Shown: in pieces, positions 23,509 through 35,988 of the stretch
Position numbering within the stretch: the stretch's first letter is position 1
Layout: the number at the start of each line of letters is the position of its first letter
Source of the DNA: Hyalella azteca
Taxonomy: Eukaryota; Arthropoda; Malacostraca; Amphipoda; Hyalellidae
Assembly (NCBI RefSeq): GCF_000764305.2
Contig: NW_025941473.1
Location: 1 to 64,000, forward strand
DNA length: 64,000 nt
Direction of reading: 5' to 3'
Made by a program: the position numbers and the translations under genes
Notes under the pieces: model-generated
The model's input: only the letters and a program-made list of their open reading frames with translations
Database searches by the model: none
Told to the model about the DNA's origin: nothing

Positions 23509-26500
23509 CATAGAATAGAAATATCGGCACTGAAGAAATAGGCCCTTGGCCTGTTGCCGATTCTTGTTCTTTTCGTGACTTGATTGCCCAATGGATCCGG
23601 CTTTATGAACCCGATCTTTCCATGACTGACGAATTGATTGAGATAGCGGCTGGACTTATTGCAAGGCTCGAAAGGTGCTAGGCATATCGAGACTGAACAT
23701 ATGCTCCTGCACAGATTCGTCTAGACTCTAGTCTGTTCTTGAAGGCATTTATACTCGGAGCGTCAACGATGCTATCAGGGAGGCTGTTGTACTTGACGGT
23801 CACTCGAAGCAAGAAGAAATGTCGCATGGATGTGTTACAACGCAGTTTTTTTTGTTTATAGCCGTGGCCCCTGGTGTTGGTTCTTGTTTCAAATTCCAGT
23901 AATCCTTCTGCGAACTGTATAAACCGTGGGTATACTTGCATACTTCAATGAGATTACCACGCAGACGTCGATAACGGAGGCTTGGAAGCTTCATAATCTT
24001 TTAAGTTTAATCCTCCTTCACAAGGCTTGCCTTTTAATACCAGAATTATCCGTGTTGCACGTCTTCGAACACTCTCGACTAAATTTTTTCAGTTTTTAGT
24101 TTGGTGACCACACTGCGTTTCCAAACTCTAGGTTCGGACGCACGACAGCGACAAACAACAGACACATCGCTTCTGATCAGTCCAAGTCTTTGATTGGTTT
24201 TATTAACTTGAGCTTCAATATGCTTAGAAAATTTCAACTCATTGTCGATATTACTATTATTTACTCCAAAATCTTTTACCATTGTCGACTTCGACATCAT
24301 CACTTTGTCATTGCAACCATGTCTTCTCATACTGTAATCTTGCTGTTCATTATTCTTGCCAAAGTGGATTACTTTACCTTTGTCAGCATTGAAAACGACC
24401 AGCTGCCACTTATCAGCCCAGTTAACCAAACTGTCAAGATCACCTTGCAACTGTACTTTTTGCGACGTATTTCTCACTGTATTCTAAACTTTTGTGTGGT
24501 CAGCATACATCGAGCACACGCTAGACGTCAGCTTTCTGGCTAATCGTTTACAAACGCAACGAATAAAACAGGTCCGAGAACGCTTCCTTGTGGCACGCCG
24601 CTGCGCACAGGAGCCCAGTCTGATACGGTCCCATTAATACTGACACTTTGTCGTCTCCCTACTAGAAAATCTCTGACCCATTTCAGTACATTACTCTCAA
24701 TTCCCGAAAACTTCAATTTACGCAATAGCCGCTCTCGTGGGACACTGTCAAATACCTTGGCAAAATCGAGGTATACTGCATCTGCTGGCTCACTTTCGTC
24801 CAGCAGGCGGGTCCATTCATTCAGAGTAGACAAGAGGTTAGTGGTGCAGGATCTACCGGCATTAAAGCCATGTTGACAGTCTAATAGGAAATTATTAACA
24901 GCCATATGATCGATAGATCGATCCCTCACAACAGCTTCCATTACCTTGCAAACGACACTTGTCAAACTGACAGTACGATAGTTGCCTGGGCAGCTTTTGT
25001 CACCTTTTTTGAACAATGGTGTCACTTGAGCTTCTTCCAGTCAGTGGGCAAGATCCCTTCGTTCGAAGTTTTTCGAAAAAATCACGTCAAGGGGCCGGCT
25101 AGGACGGTTGCTAACTCTTTGAGTAATCTGGGGTGGAAGCCGTTCGGTCCACATGACTTGTCGGGATTTAGAGCGATCAGGCGCTTGAGAACTTCTTCTT
25201 CTTGTATTTCAAAACTTGTTAATTTAGATCCGTCTGGGCGCTCCTAAATAGCTGGAATACTGTTCAATTCCTCTTCAGTGAATACGCTACTAAAAAACTG
25301 ATTAAGAACGTTAGCCTTGCCCTCATCAGAGGATATCTTTCTTTGATCTATTTTCAAATCAGAAATACCGTCCGTTGTCTTGCACTTTGAGCTAGCGTAC
25401 AAAAAGAAGGCTTTCGGGTTATTTTTTGCATTTTTGGCGATATTTTTTTCTAAGATTTTTACTGCGGTGCAACAGCTTTATTTAGCTTGATTTCTAGCTC
25501 TGGCGTATAGGTTTTTATCAGCATCGCCACTGTAAATATCGCTGGTAGGCTTCCTTCTTTTTGTTTCAGCTTAGCTAGAACTTTACAGTTCATCCACAGA
25601 ATTTTTGGCTCCACCGAGCTTAATTTAGGTACATATACGCAGCATCAGCAGACATAACCGTGTCCTTGAGAAATGACCATGACTCAGCCACATTCATGTC
25701 CTGAGAGACAGTTCGAAATATTAATAGAGCATCGTGGCGAAGCTCATCTGACATTATTCATCACTAGTTAACACCAGGTCTAGAATATTGGGAGTCTGTT
25801 TACTTCTATAATGGGTTGGCTTGGTAACGTGCTGGACTAGGAAGGAGTCTCTCACAGTCTCCATGAACACGGATGCTGGGTGATTCCCATCCCTTGGAGA
25901 GGATCCTTCTGTCCAGTTTAGCTCTGGATGATTAAAGTCATCAACGATCTACGTGTGTGACCTACGGAAAGTCATGCTCGGTAAAAGGCTGTTTAGTACT
26001 CTATCGTTATCAGAGGAACTGTTTGGTGATCTGTACACGACGCATATGAGGAGGCCATCTTTGCCTTTGAGAGAAAGTTCGCACACACTGATTCTCTATA
26101 GCTGATTGATGCTCTGCAGATAACTTGACTTCCTGGTCCCCATAAGAGGTTCTAACCCACAAAGCTACACCTCTACTGCACTGCTCTTCATTCAAGTTAT
26201 AAAAACAGTATAAACCTTCAACAGGTACAATTTTTCCCCCGTGATTTTTGGGGAGTGTTTCTGTAATATCAATAATGTCTATACATTCGTTTGCGATCAC
26301 AGTTAACAGTGCACTTTTTTGTTCCAAACGGTATCCGAGTTCGTGTAAAAACATTTGAACTTGTTGTGCACTTTTACTTTGATACATGCTTATACTTCTT
26401 ACATTATTTACAGGCCTGGATCTATGGACATGACTTCTTAAATGTTTTCCAGCTTCGCTGACTGACCGTGTGCGGCCGGTGTTGTCTTGACATCGTGAGT

Positions 26501-27892
26501 GGTTGACCTGAGTTTCCGTGCTTTTCCGCCTGATTCTCTCCTGCCATTTCATCAGAAAATTCGCTCTCTCTAAAGGGGTAGCATCCTTCTTAACAAAGAC
26601 TGAATTAAACTCTGGGAATTCACTTAGTTTTCTCGCAGCCTTAAGCACATTTCCGACCTGGGCTGTATCCTGAACACTCACCAGCAGCGGTCTACAGGCG
26701 GTAGCGTCTTTCGATCGCAGCCTCTTTCATGCCGTTATATTCACAACGACGTTAGGTTCCCTGGTACAATAATCAGAAATAAAAGCAGCGTCCGAAGCAT
26801 TGCTTCCGGGAACGTTAAAACAAACAAGGTTAAGTCTTTTTCTTTCACTATCCAGCAGTTCACGAGTGCTTTCGCTGGCGAGATCAGAGATGACCTCTTT
26901 GGGGCCTGTACCTTCTGTGTTATCGCTATTTTCTGTTTTGTGTAGATGAGCTTTCATTTCCCGCAGCTCGTTTGGTAATGAGTGTAATTCGCTGCGCAGC
27001 AAGCTCAACTCTTTCTTGTGCTTCTCCTCCATTTCAGCTCTCTTTCTCAACTCTTCCTTGTGAGTTTCTTCCATCTCACCCTTAAAGATAGAGAACATAG
27101 AAGAGCACTTCTCTTCCACCATTTTTTCGCTCTTTACAGCGCATGTTGCAGGTTGTTGGCAATACCAGTGTACTGTCTCGTTTCTGCTAATAACAGAGCA
27201 ATCTGTCTTGCTCAACTTTGCACAATTGTTGCAGATGATATCCCCGCAACGATCACAGGACACTATAGCGTCATTGACGTTACGCGAAATCAGTTTGCAA
27301 AAGTTACAAATTTCCCCTCGCTTATTGTGCGATGTGATCTTCGTGTTCGGTCTAATAGGACTGGAGTCCTTTTAAATTAATCTTTTTCCTCTCTGACCAG
27401 TCATCATGAAATGCAAGAGCTAACTAAACACAAGGTAAAAACTGAATCAAGAGGAGTAAAAATTGTACAAATTTCCAAAGCGCTGTAAAAACTCGGTTAC
27501 AGACTTGAGAGTAAGCGGCTTTCAGAAAGCGGTGATATCAGCGGCAGCAAGGTGTTCTGGGAAAAGGTAGTAGAGCTTGGACAAGAAACAAAGGCTGTAT
27601 TGTTCAGCGCTGGTGAAGCAGTGCAGACGTTGCCCTCACATGCTGCACCAAGCGTCCCTCACTGACTAAAGCCCGTGTTATTTAAGATGAATACACTTTT
27701 ACTATAGGCTTGTTCTTTCTATTCGCACTCTCTTATACTGACTTCACTGAAATTCGATCATTCGCTGACACGCATCATAAAAAATGCGAAAGGAGTTCTA
27801 AAAACTGCACAGTGAAAGTTCAAAATTTGGGACCACAAACACGTGCGACCGCCCTCGACCATGCACGGCTGAACTGAAACTTCTATGATGGG
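23509..27892 (-). mobile_element. Non-LTR retrotransposon (LINE, CR1/Jockey-like), decayed
   Basis: Read 5' to 3' on the minus strand. At about 27263-26727 there is a zinc-finger/PHD-like ORF1 region (CDRCGDIICNNCAK) followed by coiled coil (about EEKHKKELSLLRSEL). At about 26681-26010 there is an apurinic-like endonuclease with ECIDIIDITETLP and GVALWVRTS. At about 25025-24540 there is reverse transcriptase with [42 protein letters not shown] and [14 protein letters not shown]. At 24477-24079 lie the RT thumb and tail. Several frameshifts and stops separate these blocks, so it is dead. The catalytic F/YADD block falls in a broken stretch. The 3' end is at about 23520 with a TTCTA-type tail. 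The element splits intron 2 of copy B; copy C has the short uninterrupted intron at the same point. Confidence 0.88.
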
Positions 27893-28719
27893 ATACATTA
27901 ATTGTAAAGAAAGGTTTCAACACAAATTGTAGTACTGACCCATTGTCATTTTAGACTTTCTTTTTCAGAAGACATCATATCGAAGAGCGACAACACTAAT
28001 GTGGTGGTTCGCCACTTGGAGCTCTCAGACTTTGCGTCAGTGCGCAAGTTTGCCGGGCAGATCAACGCAGAGGAGGAAGCTCTGCATATTTTGATCAACA
28101 ATGCCGGCATTTTCGGAACCAAGAATAAAGAGGTGGCCTCCTGCGGACATGAACTCGTACTCGCCACCAACCATTACGGACACTTCCTCCTTACTACTCT
28201 GCTTATGGGTATCATGTGTATTCCAAACCCCGTACGCTTGAAAAATATTTAATATTTTGAGCTAGGATTTAAAAGAAAATTATGATTAACACTATAAAAC
28301 TGGTTAAAACATGCCTCTAACACGTAATATTTCCGTTTGTATGAGTTAGGAGGTTCAATTTAAGGTGTAAAACCATCTCCAGGCAAACTGAAAGCCGGAT
28401 CACCAAGTCGAGTGATCAACGTTTCCTCGGCCATGCATGCAGACGGTCAGTTGGACATCGAAGACCTGAATTTCGACAGACGTCGCTACCGCTTCGAGCA
28501 CGCGTATTCGCAGTCCAAGCTCGCAAACACAGCTCAGAGAATCCCAGAGACGCGTCACAGAGGAGAAGGATCGGGCACTCTGATTTTACGTAAGATCAGA
28601 TGGACGAACACAGGAATATTTTTTTAATCTCGCTGGAATAAGTTTGTTATCTAGCATGGACCTTGATGATGAAATTTTGTCAGTCGAGAGTGATGGATTC
28701 GCCATATTGTAATTTTAGA

Positions 28720-28975
28720 ATAATAATAATAATAATAGCGGTTTCAGCGCTTATTAGGCCGTAGGCCTGTCGCCGATTCTTAACATCGCAGAACATTCAC
28801 GGCATTTTACGGTCTCGAACTCGCAACTCACTGCTACAATTCTGATGTGCTTAACCGCCCGGCCTCCTTGTCGATTCTGACCAGAAACTGGCGCACCGAG
28901 CTGGGATCGAACCCGCGCCTCTCTGCTCCAATCTTGGTACTCTGAACTTGAACTGTAACCACTGGGTTACAGAAC
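28720..28975 (-). repeat. tRNA-derived SINE (copy 3, nearly full length)
   Basis: An AAT-rich tail at 28720-28738 is followed on the minus strand by the family body, B-box 'ggttcgatccc' and a 5' head containing 'cccagtggttacagttc'. It interrupts sequence that is continuous in copy C at about 36060-36080, so it inserted after the B/C duplication. Confidence 0.88.
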
Positions 28976-29125
28976 TGGGTTAACAGAAGAAATGAGTTAA
29001 AGAAATGTAACTTGCCAAGTTTACCCCCCGTGTTATAAATATCATGATTTATGACCTACTGCGACGAGTAAAATATGATTTTGGTCAAACAGACCCGAAC
29101 TATCAATGAGTGAATGTGAGAATTG

Positions 29126-29875
29126 ATTAGAAACCCACAAATTTCAATTCACTCGAGAATTAGGAAAAACCCACTGTGACGAACTAGTCTTGAATAATTG
29201 CTAATTAATCGCGTCACCCCAAAAGTTCGGATGGTCTAATTGTCACGTCCACCAATGACCGGAAATCAATTGCAACTTCCCTATTGGTTTTATCAGCAAG
29301 AGCTTGGACTGAGCGGATAGTTACTCGAACAAACGTTTTAAGTTTATTAAAGATAAACGGCAAATAAATATAAACAAATAACACTAATGATTTACAGAGG
29401 TGCGGCATATGAACGAACTAACAAGTTAAATGCGGAGGAAGTTAAAGTGCGATGAGAGCAAAATGCGAGGAGAGAGCTAGAGCATTAAGATATGAGAAAA
29501 CGCACGATCCTACAACAGAAAACAGAAAGTAAACATCTACGCATGACAAGTCATATATACACAAAAATCACGATATTTTCAAGTATTCCAAGGATTGGAT
29601 TCAAGTATTCCAAGCTAGATTTCACCACCATAGCACGCAACTCACCCTGGCGTCTGAGTCAAAATCCTATATGAGAGGAACCAGGACGCAAGTCGGGATC
29701 GGCATAGTATCTGACGGCTATACTAAATTTACACCGACGTCAGAGTCGGTCCTACTTAAACTTCATAGTCTGACACGCAGTAGTGGGAAATTTGCAGCAA
29801 CACTTCATTACACCCACAATTTGAACGAGTCAATTGAATTAGAATTAGTCAATTGAATTAGAAACCCACAAATTT
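29126..29875. mobile_element. unclassified insertion flanked by a 19-base direct repeat
   Basis: ATTAGAAACCCACAAATTT occurs at 29126-29144 and 29857-29875. Copy C has one (slightly altered) copy at about 36214-36233, so about 731 bases were gained in the B unit. No protein or terminal inverted repeat is recognisable. A long flanking duplication would suit insertion by target-primed reverse transcription, but unequal duplication is also possible. Confidence 0.55.
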
Positions 29876-30880
29876 TAAGTCTGGGATTCAATATGAGTGG
29901 CAGTCGATGCGCTTGTTTGAATGAGGTTTTTAGATATTTAAACTTGTTTTTGCTTAAATAATGAAAATTAATTTCGAAGTTAACGGTGTTTGAAGCGCCT
30001 ATATTTCTTTGGCTTACAATTCTGTGATTTCGAGACCTCTTGTTCGTAAACAGTAGTTGTGAGGCTACGTAGTCGTCCTTGTTTTACTTGCCGGGACCTC
30101 ATATATTTTGGCATCCGTGGAAGCGATTTAATATCAATATTTATATAATTAGTCTACTAAAATCGCAAGTTCACCAAGGACTTGAAATCAAAGAAAACGC
30201 CAAGTAAATTCACTATGTCTTCAATGAAAAAGTTTCTTAGACCAGCTCCATCATCAGTTCGGTTTAATATGCTATGGACACTTAGTTGTAGAGAGCAATC
30301 TACTTTTTCAGATTAGTTCCCAATTAACCCACCAAAGATCAGACCATCTTCTTACAATGATTCTACGGAGCGAAACACTGCGATATATTTCTCGAACACA
30401 TTGGGGTCAAATCTGGGACGTCTACTCTCGTATAAATTCAATAGTGCTGAAGATAATTTGTAATTTAACTCATAAAATTGTCTTGAGTTTCATTAGTCCC
30501 TGAACATGTTATTTCTACGACTCGTCTAGGTTACGAATTTTTTTTTTGCTGTTGATGAGTACCAAACGATATTAATCTCCTCTGTGGACGCCACGAAATT
30601 GGCGATTTATCCTTCAAAGCGGCCATGGACCTCTAAAAGTAAAGGACCTCTCTTAGCCTACAGAGAGCGATCGAATTAATTGACTTGGAACAAATTTGTC
30701 GACTCGAGCATAGGAGTTCTGTAGATATTTTCTATTAGATTTTCGATACTATTGACCTCTCTTCATCGTGGGTTATTGCTTTAAAGTATTGGCGTTCTTG
30801 CATGACTTTTGATATTCACGTTGAAATTCTTACATCACTGAAAGTCTGAAACATTAGTAAAACGATATTAGACACGGTTG
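29876..30880. other. 3' flank of copy B, partly duplicated
   Basis: 29876-29965 and about 30720-30815 align with 36230-36400 downstream of copy C. The 750 bases between are extra in B. No gene seen. Confidence 0.5.
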
Positions 30881-30889
30881 CAACTACAG

Positions 30890-31690
30890 AGTGATGCTGT
30901 CGAAGTCGACAATGGAAAAGATTTAGGGGTTAATATTGACAATGAGTTGAAATTTTCTAAGCATATTGAAGGTCAAGTTAATAAAGCGGAAAGCCAATAA
31001 ACGACTTGGACTGATCATACGCTCTTTCGAGTTCCTAGATGCAGAAGCCATGAAGCAGTTTGTTGCCGTCGTGCGTCCGAACCTAGAGTTTGGAAACGTC
31101 GTGTGGTCACCGAAACTTGAAACGGACAAAAAATAATAGAGAGTGTTCAAAGACGTGCAACATGGATAATTCCGGGCTTGAAAGGCAAGTCCTATGAGGA
31201 AAGATGAAAGATTATGAAGCTTCCGAGCCTCAGTTATCGACGTCTGCGTGGGGACCTCATTGAAGCATACAAGTAAACTCATGGCTTATACAAGGTCCCA
31301 GAAGGATTACTATAATTTGAAACAAGAACCATCAGCAGGGGCCACGGCTATTAACTAAAAAAAACTGCGCTGCAACTAGTCCACGCGACAACATTTCTTC
31401 TCGCTTCAAATCACCGACGTGTGGAACAGCCTCCCTGATAGCATCGTTGACGCTCCGAGTATGAACGCCTTCAAGTACAGACTAGATGAAGATATGCCGG
31501 TGCATATGTTCAGTTTTAAAATGCCTAGCAACTTACGGACCAGGCAATAAGTCCAGCAGCTATCTCAATCAATCGTCAGTTATGGAAAGATCGGGTTCTA
31601 AAGGCCCGATCCCTTGTGAATCAAGTCACGAAAAGGGCAACAGGCCATGGGCCTATTTCTTCAGTGCCGAAACTTCTATTCTGTTCTATT
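30890..31690 (+). mobile_element. 5'-truncated LINE fragment of the same family
   Basis: This matches the 3' third of the LINE at 23509-27892 in the opposite orientation: 'gacaatgagttgaaattttc' (RT C-terminal part), 'gtgcgtccgaacctagagtt', 'cctccctgatagcatcgttg', ending 'tatttcttcagtgccgaaac' and TTCTATTCTG-type units. Stops and frameshifts are frequent. It is located between copies B and C. Confidence 0.85.
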
Positions 31691-31839
31691 TTAGATGACG
31701 TGAATTAGGCCATAATAATCTCGTAGACGCAAATGATCATTGTAAAATGCCACTTAATCCATCTCAGGGCTTAAATAGGGCTTCTCAGGGCATAAATAGG
31801 GTTTATCAGGGCTTTTCTTAAATGGTAGAATAATTGAAA

Positions 31840-31925
31840 AAAATAGATCACTACTCACTGCAGTGAGTGACAGAGAGCTCATTTTCTTGTCCGTCCGTGA
31901 CGTGAAGTTACGGACGGACGTCAAT
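31840..31925. repeat. palindrome-bearing repeat at the start of the copy C unit
   Basis: It contains 'ctcactgcagtgagtgacag' and the inverted pair GTCCGTCCGT / ACGGACGGAC. Inverted relative to the related block at 16150-16262. It lies near the left breakpoint of the copy C duplication unit. Confidence 0.5.
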
Positions 31926-33121
31926 AACAAGTGAAATAAGTCTCTCTAATGAAAACATTGAATATTTAAATTCAAAGCCTTTATATCGTAATGACTGCCA
32001 TGAAATCCTTAGTTTGATGCGTTACGAGCTCCACCAATAAGGGCATGGATCTATTTATTGGTTCATATGAAAATACGCAAAAAATATAAGCTCCTGCCAC
32101 CGTCCAACAAGCAGCAGCCCGCGTGCCTCCGGGCAGAGAATGTGAACTCTCCGCCCGCTCCTAGCAGTCCTACAAATACCGGACCACGGCGACACGGTCG
32201 AGTTTCAGTCGCGAACTGTTCGTCGTTTGGGTAGGCTGTCATAGTTTTGTGCTGAAGATTCACTACAGAACTAAAAAGTTAACGTTCAACTATGGAAACT
32301 TTGCAAAAAATTCAATGCCATGTGTTGCTTCTCAACAAATTAGCGTACACACGAAAAAATGCACATATAGAAATGTTTCTAGCAGTGCCGTTTGCAGGCT
32401 GATTTCGAACGTTTTTCATGAATATTTTAAATTCGGCGATGTTCATTTAGGCTTTTAGTGGCGTTCACAAATTATCGATGAAATATCAGAAGGGTTATGT
32501 AATTTTAATGATAATTTCGTTCTCCAAATTCTATATGATGACCTTATTTTGGTGAGACGAGAGAGTGAAATTAACATACGCTAACGTCGGGTCGATGATA
32601 GAAACTTAACATAAAGATAATTATCCATCTATTATTGACGATGTCCTGAATTTGGATGTATGTCAAATATTGCTTCGAATTTAACAGGAAACATCAAAAA
32701 TTAATTTTCCGTCGGCTTGAGAGCAACGTTTTACCGTCATTCCGTCAATGCGGTAAACTTAGCCTCAGCACTCATATCGCTGGCCCTCAAAATAAACGAT
32801 TTATTTTGTTCACAAAATTGACTCACAATTTTCTAACACGATAGAAAAAGCTTATTAGTTATAAGGTGGCAATAGAACCCTATATGAATCGTAGTTCTGA
32901 GAAGAATTATATGTTTTTAGTGATTAACTTGTGGTATCTGCTGAGTGGCAACTTGCGTGCTATTGACTGTCGCTTTCATCAATTATGGAGATGATTTTAA
33001 TATATTCTGTCCACGATTTACCTTGGAAGGCTCTCGGCCAAATAATTCAAATACAGATATAAACAATATTTATGCAACCCATTTCTACACGCAGAGACTT
33101 CCATACGAAAACTTTCTCATC

Positions 33122-35940
33122 ATGTCAGTAGGTCTGTGGATATTCTTGAGTGTAGTTACGTTTATTACCTTCATTTTCCTAAGTTTAGTTATATTTGGCA
33201 TCATTAACCGGTGGATGGCCAGAAAATGTCCTGATGGCGTGAGCCTCGATGGAAAAACTGTCATTGTTACGGGAGCTAGTGCAGGTGAGCTTCATTTACC
33301 AGCGTGTTCTACGTAAAATAACAGAGCTATATAATAATAATAATAATAATAAATAATCATGGTATTAGAACAGTGACGGAACGATCATGAATGTTATGGC
33401 TTCCTTTCTGTGTCGTAAGGGAGAGACCCCGTAGTGATAGTATTCATTTAACATTAATATGTCTGTTGTTGGATTTGAATTTGTTATTTACTGCAGGTCT
33501 GTTGTGACAGCAATAAACAATTGATGTTAGTATTCGTATTCTGTAATATCTGACGACATCGCTAGTTCATTTTAACGACAATGAAATTACTGGCATTTTA
33601 AAATATACCTTAAATCCACTAAATTATTGATTGGTTCATTAAAAGTCAAAATTTTCTGTCAAACCTGAGAATTTCGGTTGTAATTTTGTAGCACAGAGTT
33701 AAATACTTTGAAATTATAACTTCCAATAGAGAAAAAATAACAGGAATAAAAGAAGAGATATGCACACACTCAGAACTGAACTAGCCTCCACAGTCTAATT
33801 CGTCGGAATACATTTTCCTGTTGCAGGAATCGGCAAGGCGACGACGCTGGAGCTTGCCAAGAGAGGCGCTCGAGTCATCATGGCTTGTAGAAGCCTTGCC
33901 AAGGCGCAACCTATCGCTGGTAAGAAAATTCAATTCACATGATGGGAAACATTAATTGTAAAGAAAGGTTCCAATATATGTTATAGTATTGGCCCGTTGT
34001 CATTCGAGACTTTCTTTTCAGACGACATCATATCGAAGAGCGGCAACACGAATGTGGTGGTTCGCCACTTGGAGCTCTCGGATTTTGCGTCAGTGCGCAA
34101 GTTTGCCGCGCAGATCAACGCGGAGGAAGAAGCTCTGCATATTTTGATCAACAACGCCGGCATTGCCGGAACCAAGAATAAAGAGGTGGCCTCCTGCGGA
34201 CATGAACTCGTACTCGCAACCAACCATTACGGACACTTCCTTCTTACTCATCTGCTTATGGGTAACATGTGTATTCCTAATTCCGTACGCTTTGAACAAA
34301 TATTTAATACTTAGAGCTAGGACTTGGAACAAAATTATGCACTGAAAAATTGGTTTGAATATGTTTCTAAGACGTAAATTTTCCCAGTTTGTATATGTTA
34401 GGAGGTTCAATTTAAGGTACTCGTATAAAACAACATCCAGGCAAACTGAAAGCCGGAACATCAAGTCGAGTGATCAACGTTTCCTCGGCTCTGCATGCAG
34501 ACGGTCAGTTGGACATCGAAGACCTGAATTTCGACAGACGTCGCTACCGCTTCGAGCACGCGTATTCGCAGTCCAAGCTCGCAAACGTCCTCTTCACCAA
34601 AGAACTTGCAAGACGTCTGAAGGGATCAGGTTATTACTGATGAATGCTCTACTTCTCTATTATGATTAATAATATTATTATTACTTCTCTATTGTGATTA
34701 ACTCCTTTATGCTCACCGTCTGAGTGGCGTATTCATACTTTTATTCAAACCTCTTACACGTGCGTCACTTACACGTGACGGAATTTACCAATAATTCCAT
34801 TATACGCAAAATTTCAATTTTGGATTAAGGCCGAGCAGTTTCGTGTTTTATCATCTGGGTCCAATCACTTTTTCATTAAAAATTTGATAACATAATAATG
34901 TCTCGTGTATTATTCTAGATCGTGGTTACAAATGGTGCAGAAATACATTTCTGGCCATGTACAACTTTAGAGCTCTTTCCATTAAATTCTTATTGTGATT
35001 GTTGATCAATTTTCCGGAATCCAAGCACGGAAATATTTTAACTTTAAATGGCAAATCTAATTTGCATCCAGGTATTTCATATAAACGTTTTTGCAGGGGT
35101 GGTAACAAACGTCCTACATCCCGGTTCAGTCAACACAGAAGTTCTGAGGCGACCTAATCAAGCTTTAAGCGTGTTCTTGTTTGGCAGGTTTATAAGCCCT
35201 ATTATATTTAGGGTGAGTTTAATAGCATACTTTTTAGTGCGGTCATAGTTAGATGAGCATGCAATTTGTACTATGTATTCTTCGAATGATTTCCTAAATT
35301 GATATCGTTTTACGAAGTGTGTTGCCAGGCAAATAATTATTTATATTCTAAGAAAACTAGAACTATGATGTCGAGCAACGATGTTCAACAATCATACATG
35401 TACCTGGCTTTCAAACATAATGAAATTACAGGAATTTAATTTGATTCGAAGAAAAATCTAAAGGAGTGTGTTTGCATTTCTTTTTTTAATTAACAAAAAG
35501 CTAAATTGACTGGGCAGACTGAAACGCAGGGAGCACAAACGCAGCTATACCTGGCCTTGTCCGAGGAAGGTGGATGCGAAAGTGGCTGCTACTACGTTAA
35601 TTGCCGGGTGAGAAGAGTTCAAATTTAACTTTCCATCGGCTTTGGAAAAGTAATGAATTAATAATAGTTCGTTGTCCCCTAGTGAAATAAAGTAGAATAT
35701 CGAATGAACTGTAAAATACGGTTATGATGCGCGATTCTCTATTTGTGGTTTCAGAAAGCGCGTTCGTCGCGCGAATCGTGCGACTCTGATCTAGCGAAGA
35801 AGCTGTGGGAAGTGTCGTGCAAAAACGTGCATCTCGAGCCCGCGGAAATGATTCCTGACTCAAGACTGGACTCTAGCAGCTCAGAGAATCCCAGAGACGC
35901 GTCACAGAGGAGAAGGATCGGGCACTCTGATTTTACGTAA
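33122..35940 (+). CDS. Short-chain dehydrogenase, retinol dehydrogenase 11-14 type, copy C
   Basis: Seven exons with consistent phases: 33122-33284, 33827-33919, 34022-34261, 34441-34629, 35097-35212, 35518-35607 and 35755-35940; 358 residues. N-terminal membrane anchor (residues about 5-28), TGASAGIG (50-57), NNAG (129-132), NVSS (178-181) and YSQSK (207-211) are all present, so it should be catalytically competent. Exon 5 is one codon longer than in copy A; the others keep length except the last. The reading frame stays open upstream of the ATG (about 33010-33121), but the aligned ATG in copy B at 20592 is a Leu codon here, so the start at 33122 is preferred. Expected role as for copy A: membrane-bound redox enzyme for retinoid-like substrates. 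AATAAA follows at 35983-35988. Confidence 0.92.
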
Positions 35941-35982
35941 GATCAGATGGACGAACACAGGAATATTTTTTAATCTCGCTGG

Positions 35983-35988
35983 AATAAA
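35983..35988 (+). promoter_or_regulatory. polyadenylation signal AATAAA of copy C
   Basis: It lies 42 bases after the stop codon. The aligned base in copy B is changed (GAATAAG). A second AATAAA is at about 36066. Confidence 0.5.

Larger units (their letters stand above)
20691..28627 (+). pseudogene. Short-chain dehydrogenase copy B, truncated and chimeric
   Basis: Exons 20691-20853, 23397-23489, 27969-28208 and 28383-28627 match copy C exons 1-4 in length, phase and sequence (TGASAGIG, NNAG, NVSS, YSQSK present). At about 28528, right after the codons for YSQSKLAN (residues 207-214), the sequence jumps to the middle of copy C's exon 7 ('agctcagagaatcccagaga'). It is read in another frame and adds 32 unrelated residues before TAA (246 residues in all). 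Exons 5 and 6, the rest of exon 4 and the start of exon 7 are gone (about 1290 bases relative to C). Intron 1 carries a 2-kb hAT-like element and intron 2 a 4.4-kb LINE. The missing C-terminal third of the fold suggests a pseudogene, although splice sites and frame before the junction are intact and a short product could be made. Confidence 0.85.

Noticed and set aside
24190..24543. Open frames on the + strand through the LINE
   Set aside because: They are shadows of the reverse transcriptase region read on the minus strand.
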